From positions 1 to 64,000 of the forward strand of contig NZ_JAQGLA010000014.1 in the NCBI RefSeq assembly GCF_027853915.1: a stretch of 64,000 nt of DNA, written 5' to 3'. This stretch comes from Saccharopolyspora oryzae (GTDB lineage Bacteria; Actinomycetota; Actinomycetes; Mycobacteriales; Pseudonocardiaceae). Both the position numbers and the translations under genes were made by a program. This document shows positions 34,402 to 43,689 of the stretch, piece by piece (the first letter of the stretch is position 1; the number at the start of each line of letters is the position of its first letter). The notes beneath the pieces are model-generated. The model was given only the letters and a program-made list of their open reading frames with translations. It did no database searches and was not told where the DNA came from.

Positions 34402-35058
34402 ATGCAAACGCAGGAGGTGGCTTTTCGCCCAATGGCAACTCAGCCGATGAGTGTGGCCCCCAGTGTTCAACCGAGCACCGCTGTTCACCCGAGCACGAAC
34501 GTTCAGCCGAGCACGGTCTCCCCCGCTGAGGAGGTCGCCTGGACCCCGCCGTCGTGGGACGACGTCGTCAGGCAGCACGCTGACCGGGTGTACCGGCTCG
34601 CGTACCGCCTGACCGGCAACCAGCACGACGCCGAGGACCTCACCCAGGAGACCTTCATCCGGGTGTTCCGCTCGCTCGCGTCGTACAAGCCCGGCACGTT
34701 CGAGGGCTGGCTGCACCGGATCACCACGAACCTGTTCCTGGACATGGCCCGCCGCAGGTCCCGCCTGCGGATGGAAGGCCTGCCCGAGGACACCGACCGG
34801 CTTCCCGGCGGCGGCCCGAGCCCGGAGCAGGTGTTCTCCGACACCCACCTCGACCCCGACCTGCAGTCGGCGCTGGACGAGCTGCCCCCGGAGTTCCGGG
34901 CCGCAGTGGTGCTGTGCGACGTCGAGGGCCTCTCCTACGAGGAGATCGGGACGACCTTGGGCGTCAAGCTGGGCACCGTGCGCAGCAGGATCCACCGCGG
35001 TCGCCAGATGTTGAAAGCCACCTTGGAATCTCGTCGCGAGCACGCCCGGGAGGTTTGA
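34402..35058 (+). CDS. sigE: ECF sigma factor SigE
   Basis: Extracytoplasmic-function sigma factor of 218 residues. A variable N-terminal tail (~50 residues) precedes region 2 ([36 protein letters not shown]) and region 4 ([41 protein letters not shown]), each nearly identical to mycobacterial SigE. ATG 34402 fits the leaderless promoter; in-frame ATGs at 34432 and 34447 could give shorter isoforms, and AGGAGG at 34411-34416 lies inside the ORF. Three nt separate it from rseA. Confidence 0.93.
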   Translation: MQTQEVAFRPMATQPMSVAPSVQPSTAVHPSTNVQPSTVSPAEEVAWTPPSWDDVVRQHADRVYRLAYRLTGNQHDAEDLTQETFIRVFRSLASYKPGTFEGWLHRITTNLFLDMARRRSRLRMEGLPEDTDRLPGGGPSPEQVFSDTHLDPDLQSALDELPPEFRAAVVLCDVEGLSYEEIGTTLGVKLGTVRSRIHRGRQMLKATLESRREHAREV

Positions 35059-35061
35059 CGG

Positions 35062-35793
35062 ATGACGGTTTTGCGTGGGTGGGGTCTGCCCGAGCAGCAC
35101 CTCGCGCTCGACGCGATCGTTGCGTTCGTGGACGGGGAACTGAGCCCGAACGCCAACGATCGCGCCGCCGCCCACCTGGCCCGGTGCCCCGCGTGCACCG
35201 CGGACGCCGCTGCCCAGCGGCAAGCGCGGGCTGCGGTGAAGGCCGCCGGGACGCCGTCGATCTCGCCGAAGCTCCTGCAGGCGCTGCAGGCCATCCCCGG
35301 GCACGCCGAACTCCCGAGCCAGCCCGACGGGCTCGCGCTGACCGAGGACGGTCAGCTGGTCGCGGTGTCCAGACCCGATCGCGCGAACCGGTTCGGCACC
35401 GGCGCGATCCTGGGCTCGACCACCCCGCTGGGCGGCGGGCAGCAACCGCTGGGCAGCTCGCGCCCTTTTGCCGGTGACTCCGGCGAGCCCGAACCGGCTC
35501 GCCGAATGGGTCGGCGCACGAAGCAAGGCGCCGGCGTGGTGTTCTCCGGCCTGGTGCTCGGCGCGCTCGCGCTGATGAACCTGCCCGCCGACGAGGACGG
35601 CCACCGGGTTCCGGGCATCCCGGGTCCGCAACCGGGCGAGGAGTTCGCCGTGGTGCCGGCCTCCGCCCAGGAGTCCCTGCCACCCGAAACGACCAGCAGC
35701 GAGCCACCAGCACCGATGGTGGCCACGGTCGCGCCTTCCTCCTCCGGGGAACCGGCCCCGACGACCACCGCGGGCGACCTCTCCCAGCGCTGA
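35062..35793 (+). CDS. rseA: zinc anti-sigma factor RseA
   Basis: Membrane anti-sigma factor of 243 residues. The ZAS-type domain has HLARCPAC (H-x3-C-x2-C) at about 36-43 with an upstream conserved helix (LDAIVAFVDGELS). A linker leads to one membrane helix (GVVFSGLVLGALALM, about residue 160) and a Pro/Ser/Thr-rich outer segment. It should hold SigE inactive until stress, zinc loss or proteolysis. ATG at 35062 is 3 nt after sigE, so the two are cotranscribed. Confidence 0.9.
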   Translation: MTVLRGWGLPEQHLALDAIVAFVDGELSPNANDRAAAHLARCPACTADAAAQRQARAAVKAAGTPSISPKLLQALQAIPGHAELPSQPDGLALTEDGQLVAVSRPDRANRFGTGAILGSTTPLGGGQQPLGSSRPFAGDSGEPEPARRMGRRTKQGAGVVFSGLVLGALALMNLPADEDGHRVPGIPGPQPGEEFAVVPASAQESLPPETTSSEPPAPMVATVAPSSSGEPAPTTTAGDLSQR

Positions 35794-35945
35794 GCTCCGC
35801 GGGAGATTTCACCGCTCCAACACGAACTTCACCGCTCTCCCGGCAGAATGGGCGCACCGGCAACGGGTTCAGGTGCCGGTGGCACGGGAAACGCACCCGT
35901 GTGATCCACTCGAGGGGACGAGTTCGACCGCATGCCCGGGGAGCG

Positions 35946-37613
35946 ATGACCGACCAGCCAGGAACGCCCGCGCAGGGCCCGGACACCGATCAGGGACGTC
36001 AGGACGATCCCCGCGCAGGCCAGCCAGATCCCAACGGGCGGCCCGCTGAGCCGGTGCACCCGTGGCAGGGCGCAGCCAGCACCACGCGCGGCGTGCCCGC
36101 GTCCAGCCCCGCTCCGCAGCACACCACCGCGAACGGTGCTGAACCTCCGCGTCTGGCCCCCAAGCCGCTGCACCGCCCCCCGGTCGATCCCTCGCAGAGC
36201 TCGTCGTTCCGCCGCCCCCGGGGCGTGACCGGGAGCTTCGACCCGAACCGGCGCGACCTGCCGGTGCGCGGCATCGAGCACACCGCTCCCCCTGCGGCCC
36301 CGCTGGCCACCGCGTTCGGCCGTCCGAAGGACAGCGACGAGCAGCTCCAGCGAGCTCCCGGCGAGGAGCCGGTGACGCCCGAGCCCGCCGAAGACCCCGT
36401 GCTGTGGAGCACCGACGAGCAGGACCCGTGGCGCAACCCGGCCGCGGGCGCGATGCTCGGTCCGCCCGCTGCCTCCGCTGACCAGGACGAGGAGTCCGAG
36501 AAGACCGAGACGGGTCCGCTGCTCAGCGCCCGCGAAGTCCTGTTCGGCCGCCGGGTGCAGCCCCGCGCGCTGGTGATCCTCGGCGTCGTCGCACTGCTCG
36601 TCGGCCTCGCCGGCGGGTTCCTCGGGCGGATCACCGCCGAAGAGGGGAACCCGCTGCTCAACCCGTCCGTGACGCTGGCCGAGGTGGAACCCGCCAAGGA
36701 ACGCCCGAAGGGCACCGTGGCCGACGTCGCCAAGCGCGTGGTGCCGGCCGTGGTCTCGATCGAGGTGCGCGTCGGTGCGCAGGGCGGCAGCGGTTCCGGC
36801 GTGGTCATCGACGGCAACGGCTACGTGCTGACCAACAACCACGTGGTCTCGATGGCCGCCGACACCCCGAACGCGCAGGTCTCCGCGGTCTTCCACGACG
36901 GCACGCGGGCCCCGGCCCGGATCGTCGGGCGCGACGTCAAGACCGACCTCGCGGTGGTCAAGGTCGAGGTGTCGAACCCGACCGTGGCCCAGCTCGGCAA
37001 CTCCGACAGCCTCGCGGTCGGCGACGACGTGATCGCCATCGGCTCCCCGCTGGGCCTGGCGGGCACGGTGACCACCGGCATCGTCAGCTCGGTGCACCGC
37101 CCGATGCGGCTGGCCGGCGAGGGCACCGACACCAACGCGGTGATCGACGCGATCCAGACCGACGCCGCGATCAACCCCGGCAACTCCGGTGGTGCGCTGG
37201 TGGACGGCAACGGCGCGGTGGTCGGCATCAACAGCGCCATCCGCACCCTCGGCTCCGGCGGTGAGGGCGGTTCGATCGGTCTGGGCTTCGCGATCCCGAT
37301 CGACGACGCGCGAAGGATCGCCCAGGAGCTGATCCGCACCGGTCACATCCAGCACGCCGACCTCGGGGTGAACGCCAAGTCGGCCAGCGACGGGCTCTCC
37401 GACGGCGCCCAGGTGCAGAACGTGCAGGACGGCAGCTCGGCGGCCGACGCCGGGATCGCCGAGGGCGATGTGATCATCCGGGTCGGCGAGCGCAAGGTCG
37501 GCAGCGCGGACGAGCTGGTCGTGGCCGTGGACCGGTTCCAGGTCGGCGAGCGGATCCCGGTCGCCGTGGTGCGGCAGGGCCGCGAACTGGTCCTGGACGT
37601 GACGCTGAAGTGA
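35946..37613 (+). CDS. htrA: HtrA/DegP-type serine protease
   Basis: Membrane-anchored protease of 555 residues. A long Pro-rich cytoplasmic N-terminus (about 1-210) is followed by one membrane helix (ALVILGVVALLVGLAGGFL), a trypsin-like domain with catalytic His (LTNNHVV), Asp (KTDLAVVK) and Ser (NPGNSGGAL), and one C-terminal PDZ domain (SSAADAGIAEGDVIIRVG). ATG 35946 with GGGGAG upstream. It acts on misfolded envelope proteins and in mycobacteria degrades RseA-linked factors. Part of the sigE-rseA-htrA-tatB unit. Confidence 0.92.
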   Translation: MTDQPGTPAQGPDTDQGRQDDPRAGQPDPNGRPAEPVHPWQGAASTTRGVPASSPAPQHTTANGAEPPRLAPKPLHRPPVDPSQSSSFRRPRGVTGSFDPNRRDLPVRGIEHTAPPAAPLATAFGRPKDSDEQLQRAPGEEPVTPEPAEDPVLWSTDEQDPWRNPAAGAMLGPPAASADQDEESEKTETGPLLSAREVLFGRRVQPRALVILGVVALLVGLAGGFLGRITAEEGNPLLNPSVTLAEVEPAKERPKGTVADVAKRVVPAVVSIEVRVGAQGGSGSGVVIDGNGYVLTNNHVVSMAADTPNAQVSAVFHDGTRAPARIVGRDVKTDLAVVKVEVSNPTVAQLGNSDSLAVGDDVIAIGSPLGLAGTVTTGIVSSVHRPMRLAGEGTDTNAVIDAIQTDAAINPGNSGGALVDGNGAVVGINSAIRTLGSGGEGGSIGLGFAIPIDDARRIAQELIRTGHIQHADLGVNAKSASDGLSDGAQVQNVQDGSSAADAGIAEGDVIIRVGERKVGSADELVVAVDRFQVGERIPVAVVRQGRELVLDVTLK

Positions 37614-37753
37614 ACACGGGTGCACCTGCGCCGGAAGGCGGCATGTTCGGCCACTTCCCCCTCCAACCGGGATCCCCCGGTCGGTACTCTGGGGGCGTTG
37701 GCAGCTAGCGCGGTGCTGGTCCGCAGCAGCGAGGACCCGGAGGTAGTCGAGAG

Positions 37754-38146
37754 GTGTTCGATAGCGTCGGCTGGCCCGAGCTCCTCGTGCTCATCGTGGT
37801 CGGGTTGTTCGTGCTGGGGCCCGAGCGCTTGCCGCAGGGCGCGGCGTGGCTCGGCAAAACCGTCCGCCAGGTCAAGGAGTACGCGACCGGGGCGCGGGAT
37901 CAGATCCGCTCCGAGCTGGGCCCGGAGTTCGACGATCTGCGCAAGCCCCTGGAGGACCTGCGCGGCATCCGCAACTTCAACCCGCGCAGCGCGGTGACCA
38001 AGCACCTCTTCGACGGGGAGAACCCGCTCGACCTCAACTCGAACGGGAACGGGAACGGCCAGACCCAGCCGCCGACCCAGCCGAAGCCGCAGCAGCGCCC
38101 GCTGGAGCCCGGCGAGCGCCCGCCGTACGACTCCGACGCCACCTGA
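37754..38146 (+). CDS. tatB: Sec-independent translocase subunit TatB
   Basis: Protein of 130 residues: short N-terminal membrane helix ([22 protein letters not shown]) with the conserved Glu and GPERLP hinge, an amphipathic helix ([18 protein letters not shown]) and a Gln/Pro-rich tail. Receives twin-arginine substrates together with TatA and TatC, which are not in the window. GTG 37754. The last 113 bp overlap the convergent MFS gene. Confidence 0.92.
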   Translation: MFDSVGWPELLVLIVVGLFVLGPERLPQGAAWLGKTVRQVKEYATGARDQIRSELGPEFDDLRKPLEDLRGIRNFNPRSAVTKHLFDGENPLDLNSNGNGNGQTQPPTQPKPQQRPLEPGERPPYDSDAT

Positions 38147-39302
38147 TCCCGGCGATCCCCACCGCGACGGCTGCGACCGCGAGCCAGCAGCAGATCAGCG
38201 CCGTCATGCCCGACCAGCCCCAGGAGCCGTAGGCCGCGCCGCCGACCACGCCGCCGACGCTGCTGCCGCCGTAGTAGGCCAGCTGGTACAGCGCTGATGC
38301 CTGGCCGCGGGCCTGCGGCGAGGCCTGGACGCCGACCCAGCCGCTGGCCACCGAGTGCGCGGCGAAGAACCCGCCGGTGAACACCACCAGTCCGATCACG
38401 ATGACGCCCAGGCTGTCGGCCAGCATCAGCAGCAGGCCCAGCGCTGTCACGGCGAGTCCGGTGAGCAGGACCTGCGTGCGTCCGAAGCGGTCCGCAGCCC
38501 TCCCGGCCAGCGTCGATGTCACGGTGCCCGCGGCGTAGGCGAGGAAGGCGAGCGCGGCCAACGCTGGAGGAACCAGCAGCGGCGGCGCGGCGAGGCGGAA
38601 GCCGAGGACGTTGTAGACCGTGACGAACGAACCCATGCCCAGCGCTGCGACCAGGTAGGGCGCGTAGAGCACGGGGTCGCGGAGCGCGGAGCGCAGACCG
38701 CCGAGCAGCGGGCCGAGCGACAGCGGCTTGCGGACGTGGTTGCGCTCAGCGGGCAGCAGCACGACGAACAGCGTGGTGCAGACCGCAGCGAGCAGAGCCA
38801 CTGCGAGCACGCCGCCCTGCCAGCCCGCGAAATCACCGACCACACCGCCGAGCAGCCGGCCGGTCATGCCGCCGATGGTGGTACCCGCGACGTAGAGGCC
38901 CATCGTGGCGCCCAGGTTCTTGCCGCCGGTCTCCTCCGCCAGGTACGCGGTCGCGACCGCGGCCAGCCCGGCGATCGCGATGCCCTGGACCAGGCGGATC
39001 GCCACGAGCACCGGGAAGATCGGGATCCACGGCAGCAGCAGGCCGAGGACCTCGGCCACCAGCAGCGCCCCGATCATGACGCGACGACGTCCCACCACCT
39101 CGGCGAGCGCGCCGAGCGGGATGGCCGCCACCGCGAGTCCCAGCGTCGCCGCCGAGATCAGCAGCGCAACCGTGCCGGGGGCCAGCGCGAAGGCGTCGGC
39201 GAACTGCGGCAGCACCGGCTGCGGCGCGTAAAGCAGGGCGAACATCGCGAGCGCGCCGAGCAGCAGGGAGATCCGGATCTTGTTGGTGCGTGCCTCGTCC
39301 AC
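38034..39302 (-). CDS. MFS transporter (YnfM-like)
   Basis: Twelve-helix major facilitator of 422 residues. [17 protein letters not shown] gives the motif A loop after TM2 and [13 protein letters not shown] the second copy after TM8. GTG 39302. The final ~35 residues ([16 protein letters not shown], then Ser/Arg rich) come from DNA antisense to the tatB tail, so the protein has an unusual basic C-terminal extension; no stop occurs before 38034. Divergent from a LysR regulator across a dyad at 39312-39327, which probably controls it. Confidence 0.87.
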   Translation of the reverse strand: MDEARTNKIRISLLLGALAMFALLYAPQPVLPQFADAFALAPGTVALLISAATLGLAVAAIPLGALAEVVGRRRVMIGALLVAEVLGLLLPWIPIFPVLVAIRLVQGIAIAGLAAVATAYLAEETGGKNLGATMGLYVAGTTIGGMTGRLLGGVVGDFAGWQGGVLAVALLAAVCTTLFVVLLPAERNHVRKPLSLGPLLGGLRSALRDPVLYAPYLVAALGMGSFVTVYNVLGFRLAAPPLLVPPALAALAFLAYAAGTVTSTLAGRAADRFGRTQVLLTGLAVTALGLLLMLADSLGVIVIGLVVFTGGFFAAHSVASGWVGVQASPQARGQASALYQLAYYGGSSVGGVVGGAAYGSWGWSGMTALICCWLAVAAVAVGIAGIRWRRSRTAGARRAPAGAAAASAGSAAGSGRSRSRSS

Positions 39303-39311
39303 GCCCTCGAA

Positions 39312-39327
39312 ATTAAGCAGCCCTAAT
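39312..39327. promoter_or_regulatory. LysR-type dyad
   Basis: ATTA-AGCAGCCC-TAAT lies in the 63-bp gap between the divergent MFS gene and lysR. AT-rich half sites with an 8-nt centre suit a LysR binding site (T-N11-A type). Confidence 0.5.
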
Positions 39328-39365
39328 TAATGCGTCCAATACGCCAATGGTCCATCATCGATGCA

Positions 39366-40286
39366 ATGGCGGATCAATCGTTCCCGCTCGGCGACGCGCC
39401 CCAGCTCGCGGCGCACCTGGCTCCCACGCTGGCGATGCTGCGCGCGGTCGCCGCCGAGGGGCATCTCACACGGGCTGCCGAGTCCCTGGGCATCCCGCAG
39501 CCGACGGTCAGCCGGGCCCTCGCCAAGCTGGGCGAACAGCTCGGCACCCCGGTCACGGCACGGCAAGGGCGCGGCATCCACCTGACCCGGGCTGGCGCCC
39601 TGCTGGCCGAGGCCGCCGAGGAGGCGATGCAGCAGCTGGAGGCCGGGTGCCGCGCGGTGGTCGAAGAGCTCGATCCCGACCGGGGTCAGGTGACGTTCGG
39701 GTTCCAGCACACGATGGGCAGCACGCTGGTGCCGCCGCTGCTGCGCGACTTCCGCGCCGAGCACCCGCACGTGCGGTTCTCGCTGGTCCAGGGCCCGCGC
39801 GACGCCATGCTCGCGCGCACCTGGGCGGGCGAGATCGACTTCTGCCTGATCGCCCCGCTGCCCGAGGGCGACCCGCGCTGGGCCAGCACCACGATCCGCG
39901 AAGAACCGCTGGTCGCGGTCCTGCACGCCCGCCACCGCCTGGCCAAGCGCCGAACCCTGCGGCTGGCCGACCTGGCGGCGGACGACTTCATCGCGATGCG
40001 CCCCGGCTACGGCCTGCGCCAGATCTTCATGGGTCTGGCCGCAACCGCCGGTTTCGAACCCCGCCTGGCGTTCGAGAGCGAAGAGGTCGACACGGTCCGA
40101 GGCCTGGTCGCGGCCGGTCTGGGCGTGGCCGTCCTACCACCGGCCGACACCGCCCCGGCCCCGGACACCGTCGAAATCCCCCTCAACCCACCGGCCCACC
40201 GAACGATCGGCCTGGCCTGGCCGGCCAACCGCCCCCAACCCCCAGCGGTCCGAACCTTCCGAACCTTCGCCGTCAGCCGGGCCTGA
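39366..40286 (+). CDS. LysR family transcriptional regulator
   Basis: Regulator of 306 residues. HTH at about 32-51 (GHLTRAAESLGIPQPTVSRAL) and a periplasmic-binding-like effector domain. ATG 39366 gives the usual N-terminal length; the in-frame GTG/ATG upstream at 39330 would sit in the dyad. Probably regulates the divergent MFS transporter in response to its substrate. An elaborate hairpin follows the stop. Confidence 0.9.
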   Translation: MADQSFPLGDAPQLAAHLAPTLAMLRAVAAEGHLTRAAESLGIPQPTVSRALAKLGEQLGTPVTARQGRGIHLTRAGALLAEAAEEAMQQLEAGCRAVVEELDPDRGQVTFGFQHTMGSTLVPPLLRDFRAEHPHVRFSLVQGPRDAMLARTWAGEIDFCLIAPLPEGDPRWASTTIREEPLVAVLHARHRLAKRRTLRLADLAADDFIAMRPGYGLRQIFMGLAATAGFEPRLAFESEEVDTVRGLVAAGLGVAVLPPADTAPAPDTVEIPLNPPAHRTIGLAWPANRPQPPAVRTFRTFAVSRA

Positions 40287-40303
40287 AACCGGCCCCCTTT
40301 GCC

Positions 40304-40369
40304 CTGGTCAGGCCCCGTGAGCACTTTGGGTCGCTATAGCAGCCCAAAGTACTCACGGGACCTGACCAG
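40304..40369. terminator. extended family C hairpin
   Basis: Outer stem CTGGTCAGG (40304-40312) with CCTGACCAG (40361-40369); inner stem GTGAGCACTTTGGG with CCCAAAGTACTCAC (one mismatch); the loop contains GCTATAGC. A family C copy with an added outer clamp, 18 bp after the lysR stop and 77 bp from the pepA stop. Confidence 0.8.
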
Positions 40370-40391
40370 CGGAGACGGAGCGTCAAGCAGT

Positions 40392-40425
40392 GGGGGCCGC
40401 AGTTTCAATTGAAACTGCGGCCCCC
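40392..40425. repeat. family A palindrome, 34-bp perfect copy
   Basis: The core CAGTTTCAATTGAAACTG is extended by GGGGGCCG and CGGCCCCC to a perfect 34-bp palindrome. It is 21 bp beyond the pepA stop (minus strand) and next to the family C hairpin, giving two independent palindromes between one convergent gene pair. Confidence 0.9.
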
Positions 40426-40445
40426 GAGCAGCGCCCAGGAACGGG

Positions 40446-42029
40446 TCAGGGCTTGGTGAGGGTGGCTGCGAGTTCGACGAGGCTTCGGGCTGCGAAGCCG
40501 GTGCCGCCGGGCACCACCTCGTTGTAGTCCTTGTCGGAGCGTGCCGGGCCCGCGATGTCCAGGTGGGCCCACGGCAGGCCGCCGGTGAACTCGCGCAGGA
40601 ACAGGGCCGCTGTGATGCCGCCCGGTCCGGTCGGGGTCTGCTTGACGTCCGCCAGCTCGCCCTTCACGGCCTCCGCGTGGTCCTCGAGCAGCGGCATCCG
40701 CCACCACGCCTCGCCGACGCTCTCGCCGGCCGCGCGGACCTTCTCGGCCAGCCCTTCATCGGAGGCGAACAGGCCGCCGGTGCGCAGGCCGAGCGCGACC
40801 TTCATCGCGCCGGTCAGCGTCGCGACGTCCACCAGCACGTCGGGTTCGAGCTTGTCGACCGCGTAGGCGATGGCGTCGGCGAGCACCATCCGGCCCTCGG
40901 CGTCGGTGTTGCCGACCTCGGTGGTGGTGCCGCCGTAGTGCCGGACCACGTCGCCGGGCCGGTAGGCGCTGCCGGACACGTGGTTCTCCGCCGAGGGCAC
41001 CAGGCCGGTCACCTTCACCGGCAGGCCCAGGCGCGCGATGGTCAGCAGCGCCGCGATCACCGCGCCGCCGCCGGACATGTCGGTGCGCATCAGGTGCATG
41101 CCCTCGGCGGGCTTGATCGAGATACCGCCGGTGTCGAAGGTGATGCCCTTGCCGACCAGCACCAGGTGCGGTCCTTCGGCGTCCTTCGGGCGGTAGGCCA
41201 GCTCCAGCAGCCGGGGCGGGCGCGACGAGCCGCCGCCGACGGCGAGGATGCCGCCGAAACCGTTGTCCGCGAGCCACTTCTCGTCGCGCACGGTGGCGGT
41301 CAGGCCCGGGATCTCCGCGGCGAGCTCCGCGGCGACACCGGTGAGCCACGCCGGGTCCTTGACGTTCGACGGGGTGTTCGCGAGGTCGCGGGCCAGGGCC
41401 GTGGCCGCCGCCAGCTCGCGGGTCCGCCGGACCTGCTCGGCCAGCTCCGCGGTGTCCGCGCCCTCGGGCGCCACCAGCAGGACCTTCCGCAGTCGCGGCG
41501 GCACCGGACCGCGCGACACCCGGTACCGGTACCCGCCGAGCGCGAGCCCCAGGGTCAGCGCCGACACGATCTCGCCGTCGACGTCCGCGGGCAGCCGCAC
41601 CTGGAGGTAGTCCGCGTCGGACGCTTCGCCGAGATCGCCCGTCTCGTCGTCGGATTCGGCCACGTCGTTGAGCCGGGCGCGCACCGCGCGCGCCAGCGCA
41701 CCACCGGCGCTGCGCCACTTCACCGCTTCGCCGGAGCCCACGCCGACGACCCAGCCGAGGCCGCCGGTGGGCAGCGGCAGCGCGCGGACCGCACCGGCCG
41801 AGGCCGTCGCTCCGACGGCGTCCAGGACCGCGGCGTCCACATCGAACTGTTCAGCAGCGGCGGCCAGCTCCGGTCCCGATTCCCCGTCGAAGACCGGGAC
41901 CGCGCCGGGCAGGCCGTCCCGCCACTGCCGCACGACGTCCACTTCGACCAGAGCGGTCGGGATGGCGGGCAGCGCCGGGTCCGCGTCGCGGACCGACTGG
42001 GCTGGGCGGAACACTGATGCACCGGACAC
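40446..42029 (-). CDS. pepA: leucyl aminopeptidase (M17)
   Basis: Two-zinc aminopeptidase of 527 residues. The N-terminal macro-like domain is divergent (about 1-190). The catalytic domain has VGKGITFDTGGISIK (Lys and Asp ligands), MRTDMSGGG (Asp), and the family signature NTDAEGRM with Glu and Arg. It trims N-terminal residues from peptides; may bind DNA as PepA does in enterics. GTG 42029 with GGAAGG 7 nt upstream. Confidence 0.93.
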   Translation of the reverse strand: MSGASVFRPAQSVRDADPALPAIPTALVEVDVVRQWRDGLPGAVPVFDGESGPELAAAAEQFDVDAAVLDAVGATASAGAVRALPLPTGGLGWVVGVGSGEAVKWRSAGGALARAVRARLNDVAESDDETGDLGEASDADYLQVRLPADVDGEIVSALTLGLALGGYRYRVSRGPVPPRLRKVLLVAPEGADTAELAEQVRRTRELAAATALARDLANTPSNVKDPAWLTGVAAELAAEIPGLTATVRDEKWLADNGFGGILAVGGGSSRPPRLLELAYRPKDAEGPHLVLVGKGITFDTGGISIKPAEGMHLMRTDMSGGGAVIAALLTIARLGLPVKVTGLVPSAENHVSGSAYRPGDVVRHYGGTTTEVGNTDAEGRMVLADAIAYAVDKLEPDVLVDVATLTGAMKVALGLRTGGLFASDEGLAEKVRAAGESVGEAWWRMPLLEDHAEAVKGELADVKQTPTGPGGITAALFLREFTGGLPWAHLDIAGPARSDKDYNEVVPGGTGFAARSLVELAATLTKP

Positions 42030-42131
42030 GAAAAGACCTTCCTGCACGGGCTGGCCGCGCGCACTCGAAACTACTGTCGTCACCCGCCGGCCGAGGCGCC
42101 CGGCCGCGGGGACCTGCCTGTCGGCGACGAC

Positions 42132-42161
42132 GGCCCCGGCGCCGCCCTCGGCACCGGGGCC
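42132..42161. terminator. GC-rich hairpin after DUF3117
   Basis: GGCCCCGG (42132-42139) with CCGGGGCC (42154-42161) and an inner GCCG/CGGC. It lies about 110 nt beyond the stop of the minus-strand DUF3117 gene and ahead of pepA. Confidence 0.45.
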
Positions 42162-42272
42162 CGTGGCGAAGAGTGCTCGCCACCCGTCGTCGACGCTGCG
42201 TTGTCGCCTCGGCGTCGCGAAGCGCCGCGCGGCTGTCCGCCCGCGGCGCCCCGACATCGCCGGCCGGCGGCC

Positions 42273-42440
42273 TCAGCCGGTGGCGGACTCCAACGCGTCG
42301 CCCAGGTTCTTGGCCTCCTCGACCGACATCTCGACGACGAGCCGCCCACCACCCTCAAGTGGAACGCGCATCACGATGCCGCGTCCCTCCTTAGTCACCT
42401 CGAGGGGACCGTCACCGGTCCGGGGCTTCATGGCCGCCAT
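42273..42440 (-). CDS. DUF3117 protein, 55 residues
   Basis: MAAMKPRTGDGPLEVTKEGR start and VVEMSVEEAKNLGDALESA end identify the short DUF3117 family, conserved in actinobacteria (mycobacterial Rv1211 is the one I recall). Function unknown. ATG 42440 with GGAGGG 8 nt upstream; the family begins exactly so. No membrane segment. Mycobacteria keep it next to tag, and tag is about 1.2 kb away here. Confidence 0.9.
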   Translation of the reverse strand: MAAMKPRTGDGPLEVTKEGRGIVMRVPLEGGGRLVVEMSVEEAKNLGDALESATG

Positions 42441-42822
42441 AGCGTGCTCCCTCCGTGAACTCTTACCCCGCTGATCGCCACAACCAGCTCGGGTTCACCC
42501 CCATTCTCCCCCATCCCGAGGCTGGGACGAAACCGAACCGATCAACTCGTGTCGCCCGTGCGCTGGTCGAATGCCCGTGGCGGCTGGCAGACTCACCGCC
42601 CGTGCGCGCTGTTTCGCGACCTCCGCGGGCCTGCCTGCGGCTGTCCGGAGCAGTCGGCGCACCGCTGGTCGCCGCGGCAGGTGGAGCACCTCCACGATGA
42701 CCCCGGCTACCTGCGACAACACTGTCCACCTGGGACATCGCGCGACCAGCGGAGTCCACTTCGGACCCCGGTGCGACGTCCCGGCCGACCGCCGCAGCGG
42801 ACCGCGAGGCAAGGAGTTCGAA
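42441..42822. other. 382-bp region between divergent genes
   Basis: Lies between DUF3117 (minus) and the enoyl-CoA hydratase (plus). Reading frames run through it into the hydratase but show no family resemblance and skewed composition. It should contain both promoters; I see no repeat, terminator or operator that I can support. Confidence 0.4.
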
Positions 42823-43611
42823 GTGACCGACGTGCTGCTGACCGAGGACAACGCGGGTGTGCGCCTGCTCACGTTGAACCGGCCCGAGTCGTTCAACTCG
42901 CTCAACGTCGAGCTCAAGCAGGCCCTGATCGGTGCGCTGCGCGAGGCCGCCGCCGACGACGCGGTGCGGGCCGTGGTGATCACCGGCGCGGGCAAGGCGT
43001 TCTGCGCCGGGCAGGACCTCAAGGAGCACGTCGCGCTGCTCGAGGCGAACGACCCGAGCCCGCTGAAGACGGTCGAGGAGCACTACAACCCGATCATCCG
43101 GGCCGTGACGAGCATGCCGAAGCCGGTCATCGCGGCGGTCAACGGCACCGCCGCGGGTGCGGGCGCGTCGCTGGCCTACGCCTCCGACCTGCGGGTCGCG
43201 TCGTCGAACGCGAAGTTCCTGATGGCCTTCGCCAACGTCGGCCTGTCCACCGACTCCGGTGCGTCCTGGACGCTGCCGCGGCTGATCGGGTACGGCCGGG
43301 CCATGGAGATGCTGCTGCTGGCCGAGCCGGTTGCGGCGGAGGAAGCCCTGCGCATCGGCATGGTGAACCGGGTCGTCGGCGAGGGCGAAGCCGTCGGCGC
43401 CGCCGTGGAGCTCGCGACGCGCATGGCAGCCGGCCCGACCAGCGCCTACGCCCGCATCAAGGAGACGGCGCTGGCCGCGGCGGCCGAAGGCCTCGCGGAG
43501 GCGCTCGCGGTGGAGGCCGGAGCCCAGGCGGAAGCCGGCGCGACGTCCGACCACCGCGAAGCGGTGTCGGCCTTCGTCGCCAAGCGCACCCCCAACTTCA
43601 CCGGCCACTGA
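42823..43611 (+). CDS. enoyl-CoA hydratase/isomerase, PaaG-like
   Basis: Crotonase-fold enzyme of 262 residues. Oxyanion-hole segments are AFCAGQDLKEHV (near 63-74) and NGTAAGAGASLAYASDLRVAS. AGQDL is typical of PaaG-type 1,2-epoxyphenylacetyl-CoA isomerases; at the second catalytic site the residue is in VGLSTDSGASWTLPRL, where Asp fits an isomerase. No other phenylacetate genes adjoin, so the assignment is tentative. GTG 42823 with AAGGAG 6 nt upstream. A perfect family B palindrome follows. Confidence 0.87.
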   Translation: MTDVLLTEDNAGVRLLTLNRPESFNSLNVELKQALIGALREAAADDAVRAVVITGAGKAFCAGQDLKEHVALLEANDPSPLKTVEEHYNPIIRAVTSMPKPVIAAVNGTAAGAGASLAYASDLRVASSNAKFLMAFANVGLSTDSGASWTLPRLIGYGRAMEMLLLAEPVAAEEALRIGMVNRVVGEGEAVGAAVELATRMAAGPTSAYARIKETALAAAAEGLAEALAVEAGAQAEAGATSDHREAVSAFVAKRTPNFTGH

Positions 43612-43619
43612 GCCGTCGG

Positions 43620-43667
43620 CCGCAAATTCCATTGAAATCGGAGGTCCGATTTCAATGGAATTTGCGG
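43620..43667. repeat. family B palindrome, 48-bp perfect copy
   Basis: Two 23-nt arms, each starting CCGCAAATTCCATTGAAATC, meet at a GG centre with no mismatch. It lies between convergent genes (stops 43611 and 43690). Inside the arm CCATTG replaces the CAATGG of the 1450 copy, its reverse complement. Confidence 0.9.
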
Positions 43668-43689
43668 TCCACCCGGACGGCGGAGGTTC

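Noticed and set aside
42571-42822. N-terminal extension of the enoyl-CoA hydratase
   Set aside because: Composition is non-coding in style and the GTG at 42823 with AAGGAG gives the family N-terminus.
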